Source: [Bacillus] enclensis
GTDB taxonomy: Bacteria; Bacillota; Bacilli; Bacillales; Bacillaceae_B
DNA length: 64,000 bases
Direction of reading: 5' to 3'
Assembly: GCF_001456935.1 (NCBI RefSeq)
Contig: NZ_KQ758483.1
Span: 682,001-746,000, forward strand
Positions 43,194-51,335 of this stretch are shown piece after piece. Each line of letters begins with the position of its first letter. Positions within the stretch are counted from its first letter, which is position 1. The position numbers were made by a program, and so were the translations under genes. A model generated the notes under the pieces. It saw nothing but the letters and a program-made list of their open reading frames with translations. It did no database searches and was not told the DNA's origin.

Positions 43194-45044
43194 ATGTCAA
43201 AAATGAAACAAATGTATCTTAACCTAAAAAAATTCAAACTGATCGGAATCGTATTAATCCTTCTATGGATAAAAACATTGATTGTCATGCTCGCAGGCTT
43301 TAATATTACCCCGCATTCTTTAATGGATATATGCTTGCTTCTCATCAATTCAATAGGTTCTTTAATGATCGTGCTCGGCGTCAGCTTTTATTTTAGAAAA
43401 AAAATCCACGCTTTTACATTGTTTCTGATGATGGTGATTATAACAGGGATTTTATATGCAGATTTACTATATTTCCGATTTTATTCTGATTATGTAACCC
43501 TGCCGATATTGTTTCAATTTAAAAATGTCGGTGGAATCGGCCCCAGCACATTTGAATTGATGAGTCCATGGGATGTATTGCTTTTTATTGATATTCTTTG
43601 GGCTGGATGGTATCTGAAGAAAAAGAGGCGTATGCCTTCCATCAAACCAAGAGAAAAGGCGACTTATTTGTTGGCCGGCACAGCTGTTGTCATGTTGACT
43701 ATATTACTTGGTTTGATTAAGAGTCCATACCTGTTCGAGGAGGTATATGACCGGGAACAAATGGTCACGGCTATCGGTCCTTTTAATTATCATCTATACG
43801 ACACAGGGTACGCTTTGGGTGTGAATCTCAATCCGTTAACCGCCTCCAGGAACGACACGAGCTCTCCCCTGAAATATACAAAGTCCAAGGAAAATGAACA
43901 GACTGATTTATTTGGTATTGCAAAAGGGAAAAATGTCATTTTGATCAGTATGGAGTCGACCCAGAATTTTGTCATTAATAAGAAAATCGAAGGAGAAGAA
44001 ATCACTCCCTTTCTTAATTCACTAGTGGATGAGAGCTTCTATTTCAATCAGATATATGATCAGACCGCCCAAGGGAAGACCTCAGATTCGGAGTTCATGA
44101 TTGATACAGGTCTTTACCCGCTCGCAAGCGGATCTGTGTTTGTGCGTAATCCGGATAATGTATTTAAGGGGATGCCTCACATCCTGAAGGAAAGCGGGGG
44201 ATATTATTCAGCCGTTTTCCACGGGAATGATGCCACCTTTTGGAATCGGAACAGAATGTATGATTCTCTTGGATACGACCGTTTCTTCTCAAAGAAAGAC
44301 TATGAGGTGACGGAAGAAAACTCAGTGAATTATGGGATAAAAGATATTCCGTTTTTCGATCAGTCCGTTTCTTACCTTCAGGATCTTCCCACACCGTTCT
44401 ATTCACGTTTTATAACTCTGACAAATCACTTCCCGTTTTTATTGGAAGAGAAGGATCAATTTATATCCGAAGCATCAACGAAAGTGGATGTAGTCAATCG
44501 ATATGTGACGACTGTGCGGTATGAAGATGAAGCGATCAAAGAATTTTTTGGGAAATTGAAGGAAGAGGGCATTTATCAGGATTCAATCTTCGTACTTTAT
44601 GGTGACCATTATGGCATTTCCGAAAAATATGAGCCTGGTGTCATGGAGCTGCTTGGTATGGAAGATACTACTCTTAATCACGTGCAGCTTCAGCAGGTTC
44701 CGCTTATTATTCATATACCCGGTACTGAAGGAAAGACCATCACATCCATAGGCGGGGAAGTTGATATCCGTCCTACCATCCTTCACTTACTGGGAATTGA
44801 ATCCAGGGAAAATCTTTCATTCGGTCACAACTTGTTTACAAGGGTCAAGAACCATCCCGTCATTTTCAGGGACGGGGGATTCGTTACAGAAAAGTATATA
44901 TTCAAGGACAATATGTGTTACAGAAGAAAGAACGGGGAAGCAGTTATGGATAATCAGTGTGATTCTTATAAAGAGATCGCCAGAAAAGAATTGGGGATGT
45001 CTGACGATATCATTTACGGAGATCTGCTCAGGTTTCTCGAGTAA
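43194..45044 (+). CDS. LtaS-family lipoteichoic acid synthase-like protein
   Basis: The 616-residue protein has five N-terminal membrane helices (about residues 10-190) and an extracellular sulfatase-fold domain (about 240-560). The metal-binding Glu is in LISMESTQNF, the catalytic Thr in QGKTSDSEF (about residue 302), and further ligands in GDHYG and the FHGND segment. LtaS enzymes polymerise glycerol phosphate from phosphatidylglycerol onto a lipid anchor on the outer membrane face; related forms make the primer or modified polymers. ATG 43194 begins directly after the stop of the fusion gene, so the two are co-translated. Which LtaS paralogue it is cannot be told. Confidence 0.9.
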   Translation: MSKMKQMYLNLKKFKLIGIVLILLWIKTLIVMLAGFNITPHSLMDICLLLINSIGSLMIVLGVSFYFRKKIHAFTLFLMMVIITGILYADLLYFRFYSDYVTLPILFQFKNVGGIGPSTFELMSPWDVLLFIDILWAGWYLKKKRRMPSIKPREKATYLLAGTAVVMLTILLGLIKSPYLFEEVYDREQMVTAIGPFNYHLYDTGYALGVNLNPLTASRNDTSSPLKYTKSKENEQTDLFGIAKGKNVILISMESTQNFVINKKIEGEEITPFLNSLVDESFYFNQIYDQTAQGKTSDSEFMIDTGLYPLASGSVFVRNPDNVFKGMPHILKESGGYYSAVFHGNDATFWNRNRMYDSLGYDRFFSKKDYEVTEENSVNYGIKDIPFFDQSVSYLQDLPTPFYSRFITLTNHFPFLLEEKDQFISEASTKVDVVNRYVTTVRYEDEAIKEFFGKLKEEGIYQDSIFVLYGDHYGISEKYEPGVMELLGMEDTTLNHVQLQQVPLIIHIPGTEGKTITSIGGEVDIRPTILHLLGIESRENLSFGHNLFTRVKNHPVIFRDGGFVTEKYIFKDNMCYRRKNGEAVMDNQCDSYKEIARKELGMSDDIIYGDLLRFLE

Positions 45045-45061
45045 TGTCACTTAGCAAATAG

Positions 45062-45252
45062 TACACCCGGAAAATGTAATATTTAGTCTAAGTAAAACCC
45101 GAACAAATTTGCAGGAAATGAGGCAAATTTGTTCGGGTTTAATTCGTTCATTGTACATCTATGGGTTAGCTTATTCAGCGGAAATCATTAGAAGAGCCTA
45201 CTCTGAAATGTTCGACTTTAGAGGTGGGATCTTAAGATTTGTCCCATCCTCT
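45062..45252 (+). mobile_element. MITE-like repeat, copy D (core deleted)
   Basis: The hairpin CCCGAACAAATTTGC with GCAAATTTGTTCGGG follows TAGTCTAAGTAAAA, as in the other copies. The right part, GCGGAAATCATTAG ... CTCTGAAATGTTCG ... TTTGTCCCATCC, matches copy B read in reverse. The GC-rich core between them is gone. The right end reads GAGGATGGGACAAAT inward. Its hairpin can end transcription of the LtaS operon. Confidence 0.6.
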
Positions 45253-45256
45253 TCTT

Positions 45257-46516
45257 CTATTTACTTTTTTGATTTGCCAATGGCAGGGAGATATTTACTT
45301 TTGTCCCTCTGCCGGGTTCACTTTCGTATTCAATCATACCGTGCATCTCACGGATGATTTTATTTGTGACCATGCTGCCGAGTCCGGTACCTTTGGTCTT
45401 GGTTGTATAAAAGGGGAGCCCAATTTTATTTAGTTCCTCGTGACTCATTCCTTTTCCGTCATCCGTTATCGTTACTACGATTTTATTGGATGCAGGGATT
45501 TCCTTTGTTTCAATAATTACTTCTCCTTGACCATCTATCGCTTCAATCCCATTCTTTATGACGTTCATGATTGCCTGTTTTAAATACTGTTCATCTCCTT
45601 TGATGAAATGTTGTCCTGATGTACTGTAGAAAATCGAAACATTCGAATAAGAGGCAAAAGGTCTTAATAGTTCGACACAATCATGAAGGACTTTATCTGC
45701 ATTCAGTAAGGAAAGTTCGAATTTTCCAGGTCTTGATACGTTTAGATAATCTGTGATGATCTTATTGGTACGATCCAGTTCATCAAGAATCAAAGGTGAA
45801 TATTTCTTGAACTGTTTGTCATTCGTATCCTCGGCCAGGTGTTGAATGAAACCTCTTACGGTCGCCAGCGGATTTCTAATTTCGTGAGCAATGGATGCAG
45901 CCATCTGACCTGCCATATTTAACTTATCGAGGTACATCATTTCTTCAATTTGTTTATTCGTACGAATTAAATATTCAATAATAAAGACGATTGAAATAAA
46001 TGTAAGATAAAAAACACCAAAGTAATTGAAATAAAATCCGGTATGTAAAAAAGGAACGAAAATGAAAATATTAATAAAATAAACAATCATATAGATGAAA
46101 AAAATGACTGTACTCGTAAAGAATGTTGAACCTGATGATAGAAACAGTTTCCGGAAAGCGAGCGCGACCAAATATGCCAGAATGGAAACAACCAAACCAG
46201 TAGACACAAAAGGACCGCCTATTATAGATCTGAAGATCAGCACGAGCAAAAGAACCAAAGAACCAGAAATCCATCCAGCGTATAGAGTGACTACCAAAAT
46301 AGCAATCATTCTTAAGTCAAAATGGGTTTTACCCAGTGTCTCGATGGGATAGAGCATACATAGAAACGCTCCGAATGCACCGATGAGACCGTATGTTATT
46401 TTATGCTTTAAAAACAGCATCTGCTTTACCTTGAAAGGAAAAAATATATTAGCGTTGTATGTCAATGATAACAGAATTGTGATATTGACTAATAATGTCT
46501 TAATAAGTGTGATCAA
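45257..46516 (-). CDS. kinB: KinB-like sporulation sensor histidine kinase
   Basis: The 419-residue protein has an N-terminal 5TMR-LYT-type membrane domain of six helices (residues 1-180, with the FDLRMIAILVVTLYAGWISG region typical of LytS/KinB). A short linker leads to HisKA with His211 in SIAHEIRNPLATVRG and an HATPase domain with NVIKNGIEAIDG, DDGKGM and GTGLGSM. The layout and length match KinB, which responds to membrane-linked signals and phosphorylates Spo0F. TTG 46516 has GGAGG seven bases upstream. There is no partner gene such as kapB beside it. G2 reads GTGLGSM, slightly unusual. Confidence 0.85.
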   Translation of the reverse strand: MITLIKTLLVNITILLSLTYNANIFFPFKVKQMLFLKHKITYGLIGAFGAFLCMLYPIETLGKTHFDLRMIAILVVTLYAGWISGSLVLLLVLIFRSIIGGPFVSTGLVVSILAYLVALAFRKLFLSSGSTFFTSTVIFFIYMIVYFINIFIFVPFLHTGFYFNYFGVFYLTFISIVFIIEYLIRTNKQIEEMMYLDKLNMAGQMAASIAHEIRNPLATVRGFIQHLAEDTNDKQFKKYSPLILDELDRTNKIITDYLNVSRPGKFELSLLNADKVLHDCVELLRPFASYSNVSIFYSTSGQHFIKGDEQYLKQAIMNVIKNGIEAIDGQGEVIIETKEIPASNKIVVTITDDGKGMSHEELNKIGLPFYTTKTKGTGLGSMVTNKIIREMHGMIEYESEPGRGTKVNISLPLANQKSK

Positions 46517-46595
46517 ATGTAAGCCTCCGTAAGGTAGTAACCATAATGTTATCGTAAACCTACATAAGATACCAAATCTTGTTCAATATTACAAG

Positions 46596-46642
46596 TAAAA
46601 AAGTACCTTTATCGCAGTCTGGAAATCAATAGGCAAGGTACT
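46596..46642 (-). terminator. Terminator after EmrE-type transporter gene
   Basis: On the minus strand AGTACCTT and AAGGTACT pair across a loop and are followed by TTTTTT. Confidence 0.65.
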
Positions 46643-46654
46643 AAGGACACGAAA

Positions 46655-47662
46655 TCACTTTTGGAAAGGCAGACTCTGACGCGTATCATCACTTCCTGCA
46701 GCTTCATTCATGCTCCTGAGTTTACCCATACCTGCCTGGTTCAAGCTGTGAAGGACCATCCCGATGACTATGACTCCAATTCCGAAGAGTGCAGAGGCTG
46801 CAGGGAGGGGGGCTGAGAAAATCAAAATCTCCCCGGCCATGACGAATAAAACCTGCGTCGATTGAGTGGCTTCGACGGAAGCAAGCTTACCATGATGATT
46901 CCGGACCATGTCGGTTGCAATGAAGAATAAAATGGTGGCAACGATACCTGAACTGATTGCTACGATAAGGGATTGGAGGACTTGGCTGGAAGATGGGAGT
47001 CCTGCATCGATAAATCCTGCAGACGCTATAAGCAGCCAGATGGGTACAGTGGCAATCGTCATGCCGAATACACGTTGAAAAGTATCCAATCTCCCATCCA
47101 CTACTTCCATCATTTTTCTGTTACCAAGAGGATAACAGAATGCCGCTATAACAACTGGAATGATGCCGCTCATTATCATATTTACAGACATTCCTTCTGC
47201 ATTCGGAATTTGGATGAGAATCACCCCGCACAAGATGAATAGGGAAATGAAAAGTGAACGGAATGGTATTTTTTGACGCACTTTTACTGCTCCCGAATTA
47301 GTTATGACCTCTTTCATGAATAACGGGCCAAGCAGAGTCCCGGCGACAATGGTAAGCTGCCACGTTCCTGCTACAAGCCATCCAGGGCCATAAGCTGCCG
47401 CATAAGTAATCGGTGCATAGAATAACACGAATCCGACAAAGCTCCATAGTAACCAAGGGAGGGGATTCTTCCACATTTCCGAAAGCACTTGCTTCATGTT
47501 TCTTCTTACCATTACGATCAGGACAAGAAAGGGTACCATGAACAAAAATCTCAGCGATGAGCTCCAAAGCCAGCTTCCGCCTGAAAGTTCCATAGACCTG
47601 TTTAATATAAACGTTACAGCGAAGAACATAGAAGCCATTATTCCCAACATCATTTCTTTCAA
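46655..47662 (-). CDS. Drug/metabolite transporter, multidrug resistance efflux (EmrE-like) family
   Basis: The protein has 335 residues from TTG 47662 (AGGTGAT upstream); a GTG three codons earlier overlaps that site. Ten hydrophobic segments follow the DMT layout of two five-helix repeats. The N-terminus MLGIMASMFFAVTFILNRSMELSGGSWLWSSSLR and the TQSTQVLFVMAGEILIF segment fit the putative multidrug resistance efflux family PF13536-type. It is a single gene closed by a terminator. Substrate and resistance role are not inferable. Confidence 0.8.
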   Translation of the reverse strand: MKEMMLGIMASMFFAVTFILNRSMELSGGSWLWSSSLRFLFMVPFLVLIVMVRRNMKQVLSEMWKNPLPWLLWSFVGFVLFYAPITYAAAYGPGWLVAGTWQLTIVAGTLLGPLFMKEVITNSGAVKVRQKIPFRSLFISLFILCGVILIQIPNAEGMSVNMIMSGIIPVVIAAFCYPLGNRKMMEVVDGRLDTFQRVFGMTIATVPIWLLIASAGFIDAGLPSSSQVLQSLIVAISSGIVATILFFIATDMVRNHHGKLASVEATQSTQVLFVMAGEILIFSAPLPAASALFGIGVIVIGMVLHSLNQAGMGKLRSMNEAAGSDDTRQSLPFQK

Positions 47663-47773
47663 CCTGATCACCTATTTCATACAGTTATTGTCTAATATAT
47701 TAAACTTTAACAATAAAATAGTATACTATTTTCTGAAAATGATGATAAATTCTCATTGGCTAAATAAGGGAAT

Positions 47774-47801
47774 AAAAATAGTCCGGTTTGTCTGCCGGAC
47801 T
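47774..47801 (-). terminator. Terminator after YdcF/NIPSNAP operon
   Basis: AGTCCGG and CCGGACT arms form the hairpin, and on the minus strand TATTTTTATT follows. Confidence 0.65.
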
Positions 47802-47813
47802 GTGATCTTTCAT

Positions 47814-48461
47814 TTACAATTTTTCAGTTGGAGGGATGAGGTGGCCAAGTTGACCGTAGTGGACGATCCTTTGATATTCGCCCCAGACTCTTTTCTTTCC
47901 CAGATCTGAGTTCATCCAATTGTGGCGGCTCACTGTAGTATTTTTATAGATTGTATCGAATGAAAAGGGGATGTATTCCATCGTCTCCGGAAAGTGCTTC
48001 TGCAGCGTCCTGATCTGCCGCCCGGCCGCGTGGCTTTTGCATATTACCAGCAGGGAAGTGATTTTTTTAAAATCAATAAGGTCTTTCGCATATAATACAT
48101 TTTCTAATGAATTCGAAGATTGGTCTTCAAAGGTAATATTCTCTTCAGGAATCCCCGCTTTTACCAAATAAGAGATAATGATGGAAGCCTCTGTTTCTGC
48201 TGAAGCCGATCGGCCAGACCAGTCAGGGTGAGACTCTCCCGTGAGACTTCTGCCGCCCGTCACTATGACCTTTGGTGCAAGGTTCAGGTTGTACGCCTCG
48301 ATTGCTTTCTCCCAATGGCCTGGATGTGTTCCCGCAAATACAAAAATTGCATCACAGGATTTAATCTTTTCAATCTTTCCGAAAGTAAGTTCTGTTATGT
48401 AATCAATTTGTTCTGGACTGAGCTGAGGCATATCAATTTCTTTCTGAATGATCGGTTTCAT
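47814..48461 (-). CDS. YdcF/ElyC-family (DUF218) protein
   Basis: The 215-residue protein has the DUF218 fold with CDAIFVFAGTHPGHWEKAIEAY (about residues 36-56), VIVTGG (about 65-70) and EDQSSNSLENVLYAKDLI (about 110-127). Relatives such as ElyC and SanA act in cell envelope polysaccharide assembly, and YdcF binds S-adenosylmethionine in vitro. This copy has no signal peptide and is likely cytoplasmic. ATG 48461 has AGGAGG upstream and overlaps the stop of the NIPSNAP gene by four bases, so the two genes are coupled. Confidence 0.8.
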   Translation of the reverse strand: MKPIIQKEIDMPQLSPEQIDYITELTFGKIEKIKSCDAIFVFAGTHPGHWEKAIEAYNLNLAPKVIVTGGRSLTGESHPDWSGRSASAETEASIIISYLVKAGIPEENITFEDQSSNSLENVLYAKDLIDFKKITSLLVICKSHAAGRQIRTLQKHFPETMEYIPFSFDTIYKNTTVSRHNWMNSDLGKKRVWGEYQRIVHYGQLGHLIPPTEKL

Positions 48462-48787
48462 TGTCTTCCTCCTAAAAAATGATAGTTTCCGGTCATATAC
48501 CAGAATTCCTGGGAAGTGGATAGATATAATGAGCCAAGTTCCGATTTTCTGTTTTGTGCTTGTTTATGCAATTTTGTTTTTTTGATCTTTTTTTCGATAT
48601 TGATGTATTGAAGCTTATCTTTATATTCCCATATTGCCGTAATTTGCGTTTTGTCTTCATTGATCCATCTTCCAATGAGTTTTGCGCCGAAACGAAGTTG
48701 ATTGGGAAGCAAAAATTCGTGGAAAAATGAATTGAATGTTTCTAAAACATCAGGTTTGATGCAATATGTTCGTACTCGATATACCAT
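48458..48787 (-). CDS. NIPSNAP-family small protein
   Basis: The protein has 109 residues from ATG 48787, preceded by AAAGGAGG; a longer frame to 48835 lacks such a site. The N-terminus VYRVRTYCIKPDVLETFNSFFHEFLLPNQLRFGAKLIGRW (given by its pattern of aromatic and basic residues) fits the ferredoxin-like NIPSNAP fold, and TAIWEYKD is the typical second strand. Such proteins are often dimeric and of unknown function. Translation is coupled to the YdcF-like gene. Confidence 0.75.
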   Translation of the reverse strand: MVYRVRTYCIKPDVLETFNSFFHEFLLPNQLRFGAKLIGRWINEDKTQITAIWEYKDKLQYINIEKKIKKTKLHKQAQNRKSELGSLYLSTSQEFWYMTGNYHFLGGRQ

Positions 48788-48902
48788 AATATTCCTCCTT
48801 TTCTTTATTGTACGTGTTTGTTCACGTTTGTTCAAGTATTATTTCATTTTTTCTCCTGTTTTTGCGTTGTATCTATAGGTGAAATTGATTTAAATACAAA
48901 AA

Positions 48903-48936
48903 AATAAACCCGCTGATTTCAGCAGGTTTATTAATA
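48903..48936 (-). terminator. Terminator after small coiled-coil protein gene
   Basis: AATAAACC-GCTG and CAGC-GGTTTATT arms form a nearly perfect stem around a short loop, and on the minus strand a run of seven T follows. Confidence 0.8.
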
Positions 48937-48941
48937 CTAGC

Positions 48942-49166
48942 TTATAATACTTTACTATCCTTCTCAGGTTCGTTAAGTGTCATTTGCTTGAGTTCCAGTT
49001 TCATTTTTTCGGTTTCAATTACAAAATTTTCATGCTTCAATTGCTCCAGTTTTAATTGATCTTCAATCATCTTTTGTTTAGTCCTTGACTGTTTTTGAAT
49101 ATGGTCTGTGAAAATTGCAATGATAGGTATGGAGAAAATCATGATAACTGCTATCGTCCCAGTCAT
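48942..49166 (-). CDS. Small membrane-anchored coiled-coil protein
   Basis: The 74-residue protein has one N-terminal helix in the membrane (about residues 4-20, TIAVIMIFSIPIIAIFT) and a charged heptad region (about 27-66, with KQKMIEDQLKLEQLK repeats) that should form a cytoplasmic coiled coil. Its layout resembles PspB-like anchors of stress sensors, but I do not claim homology. ATG 49166 has AAGGAGG upstream. It has its own terminator and is a single-gene unit. Confidence 0.7.
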   Translation of the reverse strand: MTGTIAVIMIFSIPIIAIFTDHIQKQSRTKQKMIEDQLKLEQLKHENFVIETEKMKLELKQMTLNEPEKDSKVL

Positions 49167-49276
49167 TTTTTTGCCTCCTTGTTACATTGGAATCTCGTTC
49201 ATAAATCATACTTAATAGTAAAATTATAACAAAAACAGAGGGACTAGTACAGACTGCAGCAAAATTAAAGTATGGA

Positions 49277-49750
49277 TCAAACATTCCATTTTTTATGGAC
49301 GAATGTCAATAGACTGTGCCGGTGTCTGGAGATAAGTGCATGTACAACTTTATAAACGATCACTCCAAAAAAAATGACATTGACCACCATGCCAATAATA
49401 AATGCCTTACCAATTTCAACTGCAGAATGATGGACTGAGTATACGGCATTAGTAACTGTATTTGCATGGGTGACTTCCACAGGGATTAACAGGTTCCCGA
49501 CAAGATAATTAATATAAAAGCACAAGGGGAATGCCCAGATCAGAAAAACACCCCCGACTAATCCTGCGTACGCGTTTCCTTTGAATATTTTAGCGATTAA
49601 TGTTGATAATACGGGACCGATTCCAAACGAAGGCACAAAATTGACCATTAATCCCAAGGTGAAGCCAAGGGATATTTTATGTGAGTTATCTTTTATTCTT
49701 AATAGCTTCAGAGTCAGACACTTTAAAGTTCTGGCATATTTTTTAAACAT
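49277..49750 (-). CDS. DUF2062 membrane protein
   Basis: The 157-residue protein has the DUF2062 pattern: a basic N-terminus, a first segment ISLGFTLGLMVNFVPSFGIGPVLSTLIAKIFKGNAYAGLVGG (about residues 26-66, with conserved Gly and Pro), a second helix pair, and a C-terminal helix before RHRHSLLTFVHKK. Members are small polytopic proteins of unknown function; some are fused to glycosyltransferases. It is transcribed alone, divergent from pssA. Confidence 0.75.
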   Translation of the reverse strand: MFKKYARTLKCLTLKLLRIKDNSHKISLGFTLGLMVNFVPSFGIGPVLSTLIAKIFKGNAYAGLVGGVFLIWAFPLCFYINYLVGNLLIPVEVTHANTVTNAVYSVHHSAVEIGKAFIIGMVVNVIFFGVIVYKVVHALISRHRHSLLTFVHKKWNV

Positions 49751-49944
49751 GTTTCACCAACTATATACATAATCTACTGAGAATCTTATTATGAATGAGT
49801 GTAAATGTAAACGTTTTTTTATTGGATGTACTTTATCATATGAAAAAGCACGTACATTTGGGAACGAATTTTATATATATTCCTTCATCATCGTCAAAAA
49901 AATGGTATTCTATAAGTATGTTTAGCACAGACTGGAGAAGACAA

Positions 49945-50631
49945 ATGAAATTGACAAAGAAAATACCTAATGCCTTGACACTTGGAAACTTATACTGCGG
50001 ATTCTTATCAATCGGCTTTGCTGCAAATGGGCAATTCAAGAATGCTGCAGTACTGATCATTATTGGAATGATGCTGGACAGTATGGATGGCAGATTAGCC
50101 AGGATGCTCGATGCTGACAGCACCCTTGGAAAGGAACTGGACTCACTCGCGGATATCGTTACTTTCGGTGTAGCGCCGTCTTTCCTTGTTTACTATACTT
50201 CGTTTTACCAATTCGGCCTGCTGGGATTTTTTGTTGCAGGTCTGCTGCCCTTGTTCGGAGCTTATCGTTTGGCGCGCTTCAATACCAGTCCGCCCAAGTC
50301 ATCCCTGCATTATTTTATCGGGGTGCCGATTACAGCAGCTGGCGGAATTTTGGCCATTCTGACCTTATTCGGAGACCGTATCCCTAATATAGTGACATCT
50401 GTCATTTTTACGGCGATGTGTTTTCTGATGGTAAGCAGGATCCGAATCCCAAGTTTCAAAGAAATACCGCTTCCGAAATACGGGACAATCGTTACAGTAT
50501 TCATTGGCGCACTATTGTATGTCATATATAAAGGTACATATGAACAATTCCCTTACTTGATTTATATTGCTGCTCCACTTTATTTCGCTTACTTGGCGTG
50601 GCGTTTCATTAAAAGGGGGAAAAACGAGTGA
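49945..50631 (+). CDS. pssA: CDP-diacylglycerol-serine O-phosphatidyltransferase
   Basis: The protein has 228 residues from ATG 49945 (GGAGAAG upstream); the 50 codons before it are not protein-like. It carries the CDP-alcohol phosphotransferase motif DG-x2-AR-x8-G-x3-D-x3-D as DGRLARMLDADSTLGKELDSLAD (residues about 47-69). The enzyme makes phosphatidylserine from CDP-diacylglycerol and serine, on the way to phosphatidylethanolamine. About seven membrane helices are visible. No psd decarboxylase gene is adjacent. A terminator follows immediately. Confidence 0.92.
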   Translation: MKLTKKIPNALTLGNLYCGFLSIGFAANGQFKNAAVLIIIGMMLDSMDGRLARMLDADSTLGKELDSLADIVTFGVAPSFLVYYTSFYQFGLLGFFVAGLLPLFGAYRLARFNTSPPKSSLHYFIGVPITAAGGILAILTLFGDRIPNIVTSVIFTAMCFLMVSRIRIPSFKEIPLPKYGTIVTVFIGALLYVIYKGTYEQFPYLIYIAAPLYFAYLAWRFIKRGKNE

Positions 50632-50660
50632 AAAACGTTGGACATTCCAACGTTTTTTTT
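50631..50660 (+). terminator. Terminator after pssA
   Basis: AAAAACGTTGGA and TCCAACGTTTTT form a perfect hairpin that overlaps the stop codon, with eight T. Confidence 0.85.
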
Positions 50661-51126
50661 ATTGCCCTTCATCAACAAATATTTTTTCCTGCCATTTATG
50701 GTAGAAATAAATGATGAATGAAATACCGAAAATCACCAGGAGATACTGCCATGGTGTTATGTTTTTATAGTTTGCTATCCCCATGACGTCCAGCAGGGGA
50801 AGAGCTGCGTAACACATGAATGCATCCATGATGAAATTGGTCGCTATAAATTTTGGGAAACTGTGATATGTGAATCGGAAGATCCAAAACGTCCCTACTG
50901 CAAATACGCCATAGGCAAAGCTCACATCAATCATATACCCCCATGGAACGATGTATTCATGAATCACCCACCAATCATAGGTATAGGCGATTTGAAAGAC
51001 AATGGTCATTAGTAAACAAGTAAAAATGGTGACAGGCATAAATCTCCTGATCGTATCAGGTTTGGCAAAGAAAAGGGTCAACCAGGGTAAAAGAAACCCG
51101 ATAAAAAGAATGATCCTCATTGTCAT
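50659..51126 (-). CDS. CBO0543-family membrane protein
   Basis: The 155-residue protein has four or five membrane helices and the pattern of the CBO0543 family: aromatic-rich YTYDWWVIHEYIVPWGYMIDVSFAYGVFAVGTFWIFRFTY (about residues 48-88, key positions W, E, P, D and Y) followed by FPKFIATNFIMDAF. Members are common in spore-forming Firmicutes and of unknown role. It is convergent with pssA and its stop lies in the pssA terminator. Confidence 0.75.
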   Translation of the reverse strand: MTMRIILFIGFLLPWLTLFFAKPDTIRRFMPVTIFTCLLMTIVFQIAYTYDWWVIHEYIVPWGYMIDVSFAYGVFAVGTFWIFRFTYHSFPKFIATNFIMDAFMCYAALPLLDVMGIANYKNITPWQYLLVIFGISFIIYFYHKWQEKIFVDEGQ

Positions 51127-51335
51127 AAAAAAACTCCTATTCCATTTGATACTATTTATTCTTGCGTTTGAAGTGAAGAGTATACATGAAAAATGTTACA
51201 CAAATACGTATAGTGAAAAACAGATGAACGAATGGGACATAGTTCATTTCTATCAAGTTTAGATGCCCCGTAATATGAAAAGCTGTCCGTCGATATAATT
51301 TACAGGTTTCATAATTATGGAAATGAGGAGATATT

